Origin: Bacteroidales bacterium
GTDB taxonomy: Bacteria > Bacteroidota > Bacteroidia > Bacteroidales > Muribaculaceae
Direction of reading: 5' to 3'
Length of the DNA: 64,000 bases
NCBI GenBank assembly: GCA_004557385.1
Contig: SFEA01000006.1
Span: 13,708-77,707 of the forward strand
Numbering within the stretch: the first letter of the stretch is position 1; every line of letters begins with the position of its first letter. The translations under genes were made by a program, and so were the position numbers. Shown one piece after another: positions 10,505 to 18,144 of the stretch. Under the pieces are notes generated by a model. The model was given only the letters and a program-made list of their open reading frames with translations, made no database searches and had not been told where the DNA came from.

Positions 10505-10715
10505 TTCTGTTTAATTTTATTATATTTTTTTTGATACCAATCACAATCTTCAATACAACGATAGGAACCGGCAAATGCCCTCTTCTAACATGCCCAATGC
10601 ATGGCGGCATTTCAAGCAAAGCCTATCATCACAAATTCATTTGCAAATTTCGCAAAAAATCTTCAGTTAAGCAACACTTTGCATTGTTAAATATCTTTTA
10701 TTACGCTTTATTGGT

Positions 10716-12461
10716 TTACACCCTCGTCACACGCTGCGACGACAGCATACGGCTAATGTGGCGGTAGTTATCGGTATCGAGCTCTTGCATGCGTTTCACA
10801 TTTGCCAGAATTATCAGTTTGCTTTTTGCACGCGAAAAAGCCACGTTAAGCTTATTAGGATTATACAAGAAGTCAGCCATCTCCATTGCATATTCGGCAT
10901 CGCCGGCTGTCATGGAATAGATAATCACTTCGCGCTCCTGACCCTGCATCTTGTCGACGGTGTCAACAGCCACCTGCAGCTTATCGGCTTCATCGATGCT
11001 TTCGAGCTTCCTTATTGCTCGCCGCACCGCTGCCACCTGTGCCCTGAAGGGTGCAATCACTGCCACGTCTTTTGCTTCAAGCCCTTTGCCGATGTATTCT
11101 GCCACAATGGCGGCGGCAGCCTCCGCCTCTACCTCCGACGCCTGAAGCCCACCGTCGTCGACGTCGTGCAGCACTATGGGCGCATCGAAACTATACAACT
11201 TGTCGTTGCACATCACCCTATCGCCGCAGCCTTGGCTGGCAGGCTCTACCTTGCCGTCGTAGAACAATTCCGACACAAAATCGCAAATGGGCGCACACAT
11301 TCTAAAACTGCGATTGAGCAGAGTGTAATTGCCCGGTTGCAAAAGCGCCTCAAATGCCGATTGACGCAAACATTCGGGCACATCGTCGCTTCCCATGATT
11401 GGCGCAAGCTGCTTGTGGTCGCCCGCCATTATCACCTTCTTACCTTTTACCATACCCATCATAGCCAAAGGGATGCTCATCTGACCAGCTTCGTCGATAA
11501 TCAGCGTGTCGAACTCCAAATCGCGAGCCCGACTGGTGTACAAGCTATGCGGTGTCATTCCAACCAAGCATCCTCCTTCACGGCTATTTATGTCACTTAC
11601 TTTAGGATGTTCTTCATTTGGTATATGATACTCTTGTCCATCAATTATCTTGGTGAAATGTGGTGCATGGTAGCTCTGACCTACCTTGAATAAATTGTCA
11701 AACGCACGCATCTTGGCTGTTTGTATAAGCACATTGTTCACTGCCATGTGATTCGGACCCACAACCACCACCTTGCGTTTGCGAAACATAACCTCCGCAA
11801 GAATAATAAGTGCAAGCACAAACGATTTGCCGGTGCCCGGAGGCCCCTGAATCAGATAATAATCGTTGGCTGCTATACTGTTCAACACCGCCTCACGCTG
11901 ATTGGGCGTGAGTTTAACATCTAATTCCTTTTCGAGTTTATCCACAATGTATTCAGCCTCTTCAACATCGCCAAAGACAGGCGCCTTGTGGCTGTTGAAC
12001 AGCAAGTCGTTCCAAAACGTGTCCTCACTTGGCAAAGAGAATGTAAAATTGTTGAATACATTTTCCCGCAAGTCTACATTATTTTTGTCAAGCACAAGTG
12101 TTTTGTCTAAAACATATTCCAAATCTACCATTAGTCTATATAGATAAACACTTATATATGCAGTATTTTCACCTTCATATTTATACAACGTACATTCCAT
12201 TCCTAAGGCATCGCCATTTTCGTGCAAAAACAGACCGTCACCCTCTTTAAAATCTGAAAGATTGTGATTGAAATGCACCTTCATTATTAGATACTTATCA
12301 TCAATAAAACAAAAGTGTTTATCGTCGATGGTGACATTGTCAATTGCCTTGCGTTTTCTTATTCGTTCTTTCAACGGCAAACTCATTGTTGCCTCCCAAC
12401 TTGCTTTCTGTGCCTCGGCTTCGGCATCGAAAAACTCACGTATTGCTTTATTCTCAATCAT
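10716..12461 (-). CDS. Superfamily 1 helicase of the UPF1/DNA2/IGHMBP2-like class
   Basis: The 581-residue protein has an N-terminal region of about 180 residues without recognised motifs, then a helicase core. The Q-motif region is LTPNQREAV (184-192), Walker A GPPGTGKS (206-213), Walker B DEAG (323-326) and motif III GDHKQL (347-352). Further on, a motif V/VI region contains VDTVDKMQGQE and FSRAKSKL. This motif set fits SF1B helicases that translocate 5' to 3' on RNA or DNA. No nuclease or zinc-finger domain is present, so it is a lean standalone helicase. The substrate is unknown. Its start lies 5 bases after the stop of the small gene at 12467-12634, so the two form an operon. Stalled-RNA or replication-intermediate processing are possible roles, but that is inference. 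Confidence 0.88.
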   Translation of the reverse strand: MIENKAIREFFDAEAEAQKASWEATMSLPLKERIRKRKAIDNVTIDDKHFCFIDDKYLIMKVHFNHNLSDFKEGDGLFLHENGDALGMECTLYKYEGENTAYISVYLYRLMVDLEYVLDKTLVLDKNNVDLRENVFNNFTFSLPSEDTFWNDLLFNSHKAPVFGDVEEAEYIVDKLEKELDVKLTPNQREAVLNSIAANDYYLIQGPPGTGKSFVLALIILAEVMFRKRKVVVVGPNHMAVNNVLIQTAKMRAFDNLFKVGQSYHAPHFTKIIDGQEYHIPNEEHPKVSDINSREGGCLVGMTPHSLYTSRARDLEFDTLIIDEAGQMSIPLAMMGMVKGKKVIMAGDHKQLAPIMGSDDVPECLRQSAFEALLQPGNYTLLNRSFRMCAPICDFVSELFYDGKVEPASQGCGDRVMCNDKLYSFDAPIVLHDVDDGGLQASEVEAEAAAAIVAEYIGKGLEAKDVAVIAPFRAQVAAVRRAIRKLESIDEADKLQVAVDTVDKMQGQEREVIIYSMTAGDAEYAMEMADFLYNPNKLNVAFSRAKSKLIILANVKRMQELDTDNYRHISRMLSSQRVTRV

Positions 12462-12466
12462 AGCTT

Positions 12467-12634
12467 TTATTTCTTGCCAAAAATTTTGTCGATTACTGCT
12501 TCGCCCACTTTGCGTTCAATGCCGGCTTTGGTGGTGGGTATGCCCGTAGCCTTGGTGAAACGGCGTTTCAGCGCTGTTATGCCAAGCGCTCTTTTAAGCG
12601 AAAAACTCAGTCCCGGAATTTTTGTGTTACTCAT
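12467..12634 (-). CDS. Small basic protein of unknown function (55 aa)
   Basis: An ATG at 12634 gives a 55-residue protein beginning MSNTKIPGLSFSLKRALGIT and ending GEAVIDKIFGKK. It is rich in Lys and Arg and has no membrane segment. A longer frame extends upstream, but that part covers the AT-rich leader and the -10-like box at 12675-12682, so the shorter start is preferred. The orderly codon use and the 5-base gap to the helicase gene argue that it is real. I recall similar small proteins in Bacteroidales, though I cannot confirm this here. It may be an accessory factor for the helicase. The function is unknown. Confidence 0.65.
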   Translation of the reverse strand: MSNTKIPGLSFSLKRALGITALKRRFTKATGIPTTKAGIERKVGEAVIDKIFGKK

Positions 12635-12674
12635 AACTATGTCGTAATTTTTAGATTGATATTGATTTTCTCCG

Positions 12675-12682
12675 CAAATATA
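12675..12682 (-). promoter_or_regulatory. -7 promoter box before the small protein/helicase pair
   Basis: TATATTTG on the minus strand lies about 40 bases before the ATG at 12634. No well-spaced TTG was found, so only the -7 element is supported. Confidence 0.35.
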
Positions 12683-12897
12683 GCAAGTAATTATGAGCGG
12701 CACCCACCAACTGAAACATTACTGCAAAACTCCTCATTTTCAGAGCAATTATTTTTGAAACATTACACCCCTCTGCAATGCCGTATCACCATTTTTTTGA
12801 GGTACTCATTTAAACCGAAAGCAAAAAATATAGTCAATATTGGCAAAAGAAAGATTGAAAGATTCTGTAACAAAACTAACATTAAAGGCACGAAACG

Positions 12898-13674
12898 ATG
12901 AAGCTACACAACAAAATATCGGCATTGCTCACCGCATTAGTTATGCTCTGCGGCGCAAACGCTAATGCCGCTGCCACCACAAAATTCGCCAACGAAAGTC
13001 TCAACTACGAGATTGTTTATCACTGGGGATTGATTTGGAAGCATGCGGCAAGCGCAACCCTGAGCCTATCAAACAACGGTAACTATTATAACACCAGCCT
13101 CATGGCACGCACCGTGAGCTGGGCTGACAAGGTGTATAAAGTGCGTGACACTCTCACTTGCCGCATCGCTAAGGACGGGTTGCGTCCGGAACAATACATC
13201 AAAACAGCCCACGAAGGCAAGCACTTCAGCAAGGACGTGGTCGACTACTCGTATGTCGACAACACTTCCACAGCCAACTGCACCGTTGTGCGAAAAGACA
13301 AGGAAACAAAGCACGTCACCCTGCAGGCTCCCGGTCAGGCTTACGATATGCTCAGCGTGTTCTACTATCTGCGCTCGCTCGATTTCGACAGCATGAAGGC
13401 TAACGGATCGGTTAAGACCACCATTTTCTCGGGCCGCCGCAAGGAGAATCTAACCGTCACCTACGTTGGCGAGGAAACAATCAAGCTTCGCGACAAAAGC
13501 ACGCACAACAGCCACCACGTGACATTCAAGTTCACGCAGGACGGCAAAAAGAAATCGTCGGACGACATTCATTGCTGGATTTCAACCGACAATGCCCACA
13601 TACCATTGATGATTAAAGGCAGCGTGAGCGTTGGCGAGGTGCGCGTCTACTACAAAGCTCCCACTGCCAACTGA
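12898..13674 (+). CDS. DUF3108 domain-containing exported protein
   Basis: The 258-residue protein opens with a signal peptide (basic start, hydrophobic residues 8-23, cleavage near ANANAA). It then has the pattern of DUF3108 proteins: an early SLNYEIVYHWGLIWKHA segment, an RDTLTCRI strand, YVDN, and a C-terminal half ending in VGEVRVYY. The family is predicted to be periplasmic or outer-membrane-associated with a beta-rich fold, and its biochemical role is not established. It stands alone, with a strong terminator at 13705-13745. Confidence 0.85.
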   Translation: MKLHNKISALLTALVMLCGANANAAATTKFANESLNYEIVYHWGLIWKHAASATLSLSNNGNYYNTSLMARTVSWADKVYKVRDTLTCRIAKDGLRPEQYIKTAHEGKHFSKDVVDYSYVDNTSTANCTVVRKDKETKHVTLQAPGQAYDMLSVFYYLRSLDFDSMKANGSVKTTIFSGRRKENLTVTYVGEETIKLRDKSTHNSHHVTFKFTQDGKKKSSDDIHCWISTDNAHIPLMIKGSVSVGEVRVYYKAPTAN

Positions 13675-13704
13675 CACTTGTAAAACTCATGCATATTTTA
13701 CACC

Positions 13705-13745
13705 ACACCGCTTTATTCAACTCACTTGAATAAGCGGTGTTTTTT
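13705..13745 (+). terminator. Terminator of the DUF3108 gene, overlapping the cutC promoter
   Basis: A stem made of 13705-13720 and 13725-13740, with one bulged base and a 4-base loop, is followed by six T residues. The right arm contains the TTG of the cutC promoter. Confidence 0.8.
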
Positions 13746-13757
13746 CGCTATCTTTGC
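13726..13757 (+). promoter_or_regulatory. cutC promoter
   Basis: TTG at 13726-13728, a 20-base spacer and TATCTTTG beginning at 13749 match the Bacteroidota consensus. The predicted start is about 22 bases before the cutC ATG. The TTG sits inside the terminator stem of the preceding gene. Confidence 0.6.
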
Positions 13758-13784
13758 AGTAAAACTGCGAAAAATAGCAAAACT

Positions 13785-14534
13785 ATGGCAACCAAACATC
13801 ACATCCTTGAAGTATGCGCCGCCGACATCGACAGCGCCCTGAATGCTAAAGCCGGCGGTGCCGAACGCATCGAGCTGTGCAGCGCCCTGAGCGAAGGCGG
13901 CATCACCCCGTCATACGGCCTTGCAAAGCAAGCTCTGGCACTGGGCATGAAGGTGCATGCTCTCATCCGTCCACGCGGCGGCGATTTTCTTTACAACCCA
14001 CATGAGATTGACACTATGGTCGACGACATCGAGGCTTTACGCCGACTTGGCGTACACGGTGTGGTGATTGGCGCACTCACGCCCGACGGCGACATCGATG
14101 TGGCTGCCTGCCGCCGAATGGTTGAGGCTGCCGAGGGTATAAACATCACCTTCCACCGCGCATTCGACCGCTGCCGTTGCCCGCAAGAAGCTCTCGAACA
14201 AATCATCGCCCTTGGCTGCAACCGCCTGCTCACCTCGGGTCAAGCGCCCACAGCACTGCAAGGCGCCGAATTGATTGCCTCGTTGGTGCGCCAAGCTGCC
14301 GGACGAATCATCATTATGCCCGGCTGCGGAGTGAATGCCAACAACGCCGCACAAATACTTTCGCTCACCGGTGCCACCGAGATTCATGCCTCGGCAAGCG
14401 GCAATGTGGCAAGCCTGATGAATTTTGCCCGTAGCGATGTGTATATGGGCGCAAAAGATGCCAACGAAGATGTGCGCAAAGTCACCGACGCCCAAGCGGT
14501 GAGAGCCATTCTGGATGCCATCAACGCCGGGTAG
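13785..14534 (+). CDS. cutC: CutC-family protein (PF03932)
   Basis: The ATG at 13785, downstream of the promoter, gives a 249-residue protein. It begins with the family signature ILEVCAADIDSA and GGAERIELCSALSEGG (residues 5-35). Later come VHALIRPRGGDF, a strand ending in VVIGAL, FHRAFDRC and an LTSGQ segment, all typical of the CutC TIM barrel. CutC was named for copper homeostasis in Escherichia coli, but the direct copper role has been questioned and the enzymatic activity is unknown. It is cytoplasmic. No metal transporter or copper regulator is adjacent, so the context gives no support for a copper role. It is a single-gene unit ended by the hairpin at 14611-14663. Confidence 0.93.
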   Translation: MATKHHILEVCAADIDSALNAKAGGAERIELCSALSEGGITPSYGLAKQALALGMKVHALIRPRGGDFLYNPHEIDTMVDDIEALRRLGVHGVVIGALTPDGDIDVAACRRMVEAAEGINITFHRAFDRCRCPQEALEQIIALGCNRLLTSGQAPTALQGAELIASLVRQAAGRIIIMPGCGVNANNAAQILSLTGATEIHASASGNVASLMNFARSDVYMGAKDANEDVRKVTDAQAVRAILDAINAG

Positions 14535-14610
14535 TTTGCACGGATGCCATCAACGCGTTGGTGGAAATTGCGCTTTGCTCCCCCCGGAACACACTCACAC
14601 AACACAACAA

Positions 14611-14663
14611 TATTCGCCGAGGCGATGTGATTTATTTTCACGCCTCGGCGAATATATTTTTTT
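14611..14663 (+). terminator. Terminator of cutC
   Basis: A perfect 14-bp stem (14611-14624 with 14641-14654) encloses a 16-base loop and is followed by TATTTTTTT. The same hairpin could partly stop the convergent minus-strand gene, although its T-tract is weak in that direction. Confidence 0.85.
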
Positions 14664-14703
14664 GGGGGAGTTGCCGCTACCTCGCGCAGGTTAGAGCGTG
14701 TGT

Positions 14704-15615
14704 TTATTTTGCTATGGAGAATCGGCGCGAAGTCAAGCGATAGTTGTCGGCAAAGATTTCAACGGTGTAATCGCCCGGGGTGAGAGCAGTGTTCACGTTC
14801 CAATAGATTGTCACGCCGGCAATTTCTTGTCCGGTGTATTCAATAGTCTTCTTTTCGGTGTAAGGCAAGTTGCCGCCCTCAAAGCTGAACGAGCCGTGAG
14901 CGCCCAGCACAGTGCCTTCGGGGCTTGTGATGCGCACAAACAAGGTCTTTTCGCCCACCGGCGTAGAGTTGTTTTGCGGAATGGTGAACGTCACCTTCAA
15001 CTGCTTTGCCTTCTTGATGTTCTTTTCGGTTTTGCCATTGCCCTTGATTGGCGTGAGCGACACACCGGTGACGTTGAGCTTTTCGGCAAGAATCATACGT
15101 TTGGTGAGGTTTTCGTTTTTCTGCGACACCTCGCCTATTTGGCTGGTAAGTTGTTCGTTTTTGTTGCGAATCTCAAGGTTTTCGGCACGCAAGCCGGCAT
15201 TCTCCTTGCCCAGCGAATCGATGATTTGCACATAATGGCGCATAATGCCCTTGAGCGTTTTAATTTCGTCCTGCAACTCGGCTATTCGTTTTTGGCTCGA
15301 AATCTTTTGGCTCTTGAGCTCGGCAAGAAGCTTTTCCACCTTGTCCTTAGCCTCGGTGTATTTGGTCAGAATCGAGTCGTTTTGCAGAAAACGCGTCTGC
15401 CCTTCCATACTCTGGAATTGCGTATTGAGTTGCTCATACTCGCCTGCAAGTTGATATTGGTCGCGCTGCAACTTAATTTCTTCTTTCTCAGCCTCAACCT
15501 TTTCGAGTTCACCACGTGTCTTGTTCATCGTAAACAGCAAAATGCCGATTACCACAATCAGCACAGCCATCAGGCTGCCGCCGATAATCATTAATTTCTT
15601 ATTGCTTAATGCCAT
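14704..15615 (-). CDS. Membrane-anchored coiled-coil protein of unknown function
   Basis: The 303-residue protein has one transmembrane helix at about residues 8-29. A continuous coiled coil follows from about 32 to 185, rich in Glu, Lys, Gln and Leu heptads. The C-terminal beta-rich domain of about 110 residues contains KVTFTIPQNN, a strand starting LFVRI, and GDYTVEIF. That layout suggests a periplasmic or cytoplasmic spacer holding a small immunoglobulin-like domain at a distance from the membrane. I do not recognise a named family. It is transcribed from its own promoter at 15640-15670. Confidence 0.75.
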   Translation of the reverse strand: MALSNKKLMIIGGSLMAVLIVVIGILLFTMNKTRGELEKVEAEKEEIKLQRDQYQLAGEYEQLNTQFQSMEGQTRFLQNDSILTKYTEAKDKVEKLLAELKSQKISSQKRIAELQDEIKTLKGIMRHYVQIIDSLGKENAGLRAENLEIRNKNEQLTSQIGEVSQKNENLTKRMILAEKLNVTGVSLTPIKGNGKTEKNIKKAKQLKVTFTIPQNNSTPVGEKTLFVRITSPEGTVLGAHGSFSFEGGNLPYTEKKTIEYTGQEIAGVTIYWNVNTALTPGDYTVEIFADNYRLTSRRFSIAK

Positions 15616-15639
15616 TTTAGTAAGACTTTATTTCTTCTG

Positions 15640-15670
15640 CAAAGATACGGCAAAAGAATGGAATAAGCAA
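15640..15670 (-). promoter_or_regulatory. Promoter of the coiled-coil protein gene
   Basis: On the minus strand TTG (15668-15670), a 20-base spacer and TATCTTTG (15640-15647) match the consensus exactly. The ATG lies about 25 bases downstream of the -7 box. Confidence 0.65.
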
Positions 15671-15737
15671 TTGTTTGAAGGCTTGCTTAACATAGCGGTC
15701 ATCGCAATGAGTCATGGCAATGTCTCCGCCAAGCGGC

Positions 15738-16364
15738 TCAGATGTTGTAGAGCGTATGATTCTTTTTAGGTTTGGTTTGCTCCTGCTTGCGCTTGGCTTC
15801 GGCTTCCTCCACCGCCTTGGCGTCTTCGGCGCTTTGCACTTTCTGCTTTTTTTCTTTCTTGGCTTTCTGCTTGCCTATGGCAAAACTCTTCACCACGTCC
15901 TCAGCCTCCTCGATGCTGCCAAGCAGATAGTTCACAGTCACCGACACCAGCAGGTCGCGGTTTTTGCACACCAGGTTGGCAAGCAGCGTGTGGCTGCCGT
16001 CGGGCATGGTGCCCGTGAGCGAATAGCACTTGAAGCCCTTCACCTTAATCTTATTGGGCTGACATTCATACATGTTATAGCCGTTGGCACGTCGCGCCAA
16101 ATCCATCTGCATGTTGTCGTCGTTGGCGCCTTGCTTGTTGTAGAGCGTAATCACCAGCGCCATATCCTGCCACATAATCTCGAAATGCGATGCGCTGTTG
16201 TAGGTCACGGTTCCGCCATCGGGCACTTCGAAAGTGAGGTTGTGAGCCGACCATGTGAGTATTGCCGCATCGGTACGCATCCAAGCAAGCGCCAATGCCA
16301 TGGCTACGACCACGCCTCGCAGGCTACGCATTATGTTAGTTGTTTTGTTATGCATAAAAAACAT
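15738..16364 (-). CDS. Exported protein of unknown function with charged C-terminal tail
   Basis: The ATG at 16364 is used because an upstream in-frame ATG (16412) would overlap the muramidase gene. An internal ATG at 16331 is also possible. A signal peptide (RGVVVAMALALAWMRTDAA) precedes a domain of about 130 residues with alternating beta strands. The tail of about 45 residues is dominated by Lys, Glu and Ala (KQKAKKEKKQK) and ends in a low-complexity basic stretch. I do not recognise the family. It follows the GH25 muramidase by 20 bases on the same strand, so the two are probably co-transcribed and may both act on the envelope. Confidence 0.6.
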   Translation of the reverse strand: MFFMHNKTTNIMRSLRGVVVAMALALAWMRTDAAILTWSAHNLTFEVPDGGTVTYNSASHFEIMWQDMALVITLYNKQGANDDNMQMDLARRANGYNMYECQPNKIKVKGFKCYSLTGTMPDGSHTLLANLVCKNRDLLVSVTVNYLLGSIEEAEDVVKSFAIGKQKAKKEKKQKVQSAEDAKAVEEAEAKRKQEQTKPKKNHTLYNI

Positions 16365-16384
16365 CTTGTTATGATAAAAAAACC

Positions 16385-17161
16385 TCAGAGCGACTGCAAC
16401 CAGCGCTGCCATGCGCCGCGGTCGCCATTAAACACGTCGAGGTCCACCTCGCCATCAATTCCTGCCACCTCGCCCCAATGGCTGTATTGCAAGATGGTCC
16501 AATTATAATCAACCACCTTTTCGGGCTGCTTGAACGTGCACAGCCACAATAACTTGTCGTCGAGGTTGCCACGAATGAATTTCTTGTAGCCGTCCTTGTT
16601 GGTGTAAATCATCACCTTATAATTATTATTCTCGATACATTCCACCATCTTCACCAAACGCTTCACAGCCTCGTCGCGGTCAACAAAGATGTCGTTGCCC
16701 CATTCCTCAACGTCAATCACCAAAGGCAAATCAATTTCCTTGCCCTTCACCGACTTCAGGAAATTGTAGGCTTGCACGGTGCCGTTCTTTGCCATACGGA
16801 AATAATGATAGGCACCCACTTTCAACCCTGCCTGCTTGGCAAGGGCATAGTTGCGCTCAAAGGTAGGGTCGACGTATTCGTTGCCCTCGGTGGCTTTGAT
16901 AAACACAAAACTCAAGCTATCGGCGGCAAGCTGCTGAAAGTCAACGATGCCGTTGTGCTTCGAGATGTCGATGCCCACCACCGGATATTCCTTACGGTCG
17001 ACAACCACATTCGGGTGGTGACGCAGCAGATAGTAGATGGCACAGCCTATCGACACAAGACCCACCACGCCACACACCGTAACCCAGCGTATGAACCGGT
17101 CCACCTTTTGCTGCTCGCTTCGTTTTCTGTTTCTGTTTCGTTTAGCACTTTTTTTTGCCAT
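16385..17161 (-). CDS. GH25 muramidase (lysozyme) with N-terminal membrane anchor
   Basis: The 258-residue protein begins with a very basic cytoplasmic stretch (MAKKSAKRNRNRKRSEQQK) and a single transmembrane helix (about 26-47). A GH25 fold follows, with DISKHNG at 65-71, FIKATEGNEYVDP, GAYHYF and VIDVEEWG at 148-155. The Asp-Glu pair D150/E152 is the usual catalytic site. QYSHWG and VDLDVFNG close the barrel. The enzyme cleaves the glycan strand between N-acetylmuramic acid and N-acetylglucosamine. The anchor suggests a membrane-bound periplasmic role in wall turnover rather than a secreted toxin. Its promoter ends only five bases before the ATG, so the message may be leaderless. Confidence 0.92.
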   Translation of the reverse strand: MAKKSAKRNRNRKRSEQQKVDRFIRWVTVCGVVGLVSIGCAIYYLLRHHPNVVVDRKEYPVVGIDISKHNGIVDFQQLAADSLSFVFIKATEGNEYVDPTFERNYALAKQAGLKVGAYHYFRMAKNGTVQAYNFLKSVKGKEIDLPLVIDVEEWGNDIFVDRDEAVKRLVKMVECIENNNYKVMIYTNKDGYKKFIRGNLDDKLLWLCTFKQPEKVVDYNWTILQYSHWGEVAGIDGEVDLDVFNGDRGAWQRWLQSL

Positions 17162-17165
17162 GACG

Positions 17166-17197
17166 CAAAGTTACAAAAAATGGTTTGAACCACACAA
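17166..17197 (-). promoter_or_regulatory. GH25 muramidase promoter, possibly leaderless
   Basis: On the minus strand TTG (17195-17197), 21 bases and TAACTTTG (17166-17173) match the consensus. The ATG at 17161 begins four bases after the box, placing the predicted transcription start on or next to the start codon. Confidence 0.55.
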
Positions 17198-17234
17198 CCG
17201 CCACAAATCATTTTTTCGATGCATGCCCACCGAT

Positions 17235-17345
17235 TCACGCTTCCACCCTTAGCAAATGGTCGGCTGACTGAGCAGACAACGAAGCTAGCGCCAAAGCCAT
17301 TGCTGCGGCAACCAGCGCGGCAATTCTATTTTTCGCTGCAAACAA
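17235..17345 (-). pseudogene. Possible remnant of an exported-protein gene (signal peptide only)
   Basis: A 36-codon open stretch on the minus strand (TTG at 17345 to TGA at 17235) encodes a near-perfect signal peptide: a basic KNR segment, a 20-residue Ala/Leu hydrophobic core around AALVAAAMALALA, and an SAQSA cleavage-like end. After nine further residues it stops. Codon use resembles neighbouring genes. It lies between the TM2-gene terminator and the muramidase promoter. It could be a truncated gene relic or a tiny secreted peptide. Chance is also possible. Confidence 0.25.
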
Positions 17346-17352
17346 GCGGCAG

Positions 17353-17394
17353 CAAATAAATACTGCCCGAGGCGGTGTGGATGCCTCGGGCAGT
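17353..17394 (-). terminator. Terminator after the TM2-domain gene
   Basis: A 12-bp perfect stem (17362-17373 with 17383-17394) is followed on the minus strand by ATTTATTT. It lies 36 bases past the stop of the gene at 17430. Confidence 0.65.
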
Positions 17395-17429
17395 GATTAG
17401 TTTATTATATTATACACTTCGCCAACGAA

Positions 17430-17858
17430 TCAGAACAATGGAATTGATTGTGGGCAGTAGACATATTTTTGCTCGAACTGTTCTTGAGTGAGCGTGAGCA
17501 TTATGATTCCTTGCACTAATGCCAGCACCGATGTGACGGCTGCAAGAATTCCACAAGAGAATATTGAAATAAGCAGGAACACTATGCCGGCTGTGTTTTT
17601 GCCAAGGTAGAAATAGTGGATGCCTAAAGCGCCGAGGAAGATGGCGAGCAATGCTGCCACGCCGCGCGAGCGTCCCGAAGGACCGCAGTCGAACACGGTG
17701 CCGCCACTGGCGCTGTTATAGCCTTGTTGAAATCCTTGCTGATAGCCTTGATTGTATGCCGGCGAAAACTCGGTGCCGCAATATGGGCATTTCACGTTAA
17801 CTGAAGCTTGTTCGGTGGTGAACTGACGTCCGCATGATGGACATTGATGTTGTATCAT
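17430..17858 (-). CDS. Zinc-ribbon and TM2-domain membrane protein
   Basis: The 142-residue protein starts with a double CxxC zinc ribbon (C6, C9, C24, C27). A Gln/Tyr/Gly-rich linker (YNQGYQQGFQQGYNSASGG) follows. The C-terminal half has two hydrophobic helices around GVAALLAIFLGALGIHYFYLG and a second segment ending near IIMLTLTQ, which is the TM2 pattern: Gly-rich, with a DxF-like polar link replaced by HYFYLG. TM2 proteins are small membrane proteins of uncertain role. The zinc ribbon should face the cytoplasm. It is transcribed alone from the promoter at 17959-17989. Confidence 0.88.
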   Translation of the reverse strand: MIQHQCPSCGRQFTTEQASVNVKCPYCGTEFSPAYNQGYQQGFQQGYNSASGGTVFDCGPSGRSRGVAALLAIFLGALGIHYFYLGKNTAGIVFLLISIFSCGILAAVTSVLALVQGIIMLTLTQEQFEQKYVYCPQSIPLF

Positions 17859-17958
17859 AGTGGTAAGTTTTTAATTTTTTTTGTTTCTGTTAATTTGTCT
17901 CCCGTTTTTTTATCGGGTTTCTGTTAGTTAGACGCAGCGATTAGCAAAAAAGTTGCAC

Positions 17959-17989
17959 CAAAATTAAAAAATTTTCTATAAAACATCAA
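17959..17989 (-). promoter_or_regulatory. Promoter of the TM2-domain gene
   Basis: TTG (17987-17989), a 20-base spacer and TAATTTTG (17959-17966) on the minus strand match the consensus. The predicted leader is about 95 bases and contains a small CCCG/CGGG hairpin near 17902-17917. Confidence 0.6.
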
Positions 17990-18000
17990 AAAAACCGAAG

Positions 18001-18040
18001 TAAAAAGGGCTATAGCAACGTGCCACATTGCTACAGCCCT
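18001..18040 (-). terminator. Terminator of yidC
   Basis: On the minus strand a stem of GGGCTGTAGCAA paired with TTGCTATAGCCC (one mismatch), with a short loop, is followed by TTTTTAC. It lies about 105 bases beyond the yidC stop. Confidence 0.7.
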
Positions 18041-18144
18041 AAATATTGATGTTTTTTTAATATCTGATTTTGCATTTATGCGCTGCTGCCGATGCGATTT
18101 TGGTGATGTCACCGCCGCAGGTGCAGCTGCGCTGAGCGCACAGC

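Noticed and set aside
8861..10534. 557-codon plus-strand frame opposite pfp
   Set aside because: The minus-strand frame encodes a clear PPi-phosphofructokinase with catalytic motifs, so the antisense frame is a codon-bias artefact.
17924..18112. 62-codon minus-strand frame after yidC
   Set aside because: It runs across the yidC terminator hairpin and an AT-rich leader; composition does not look coding.
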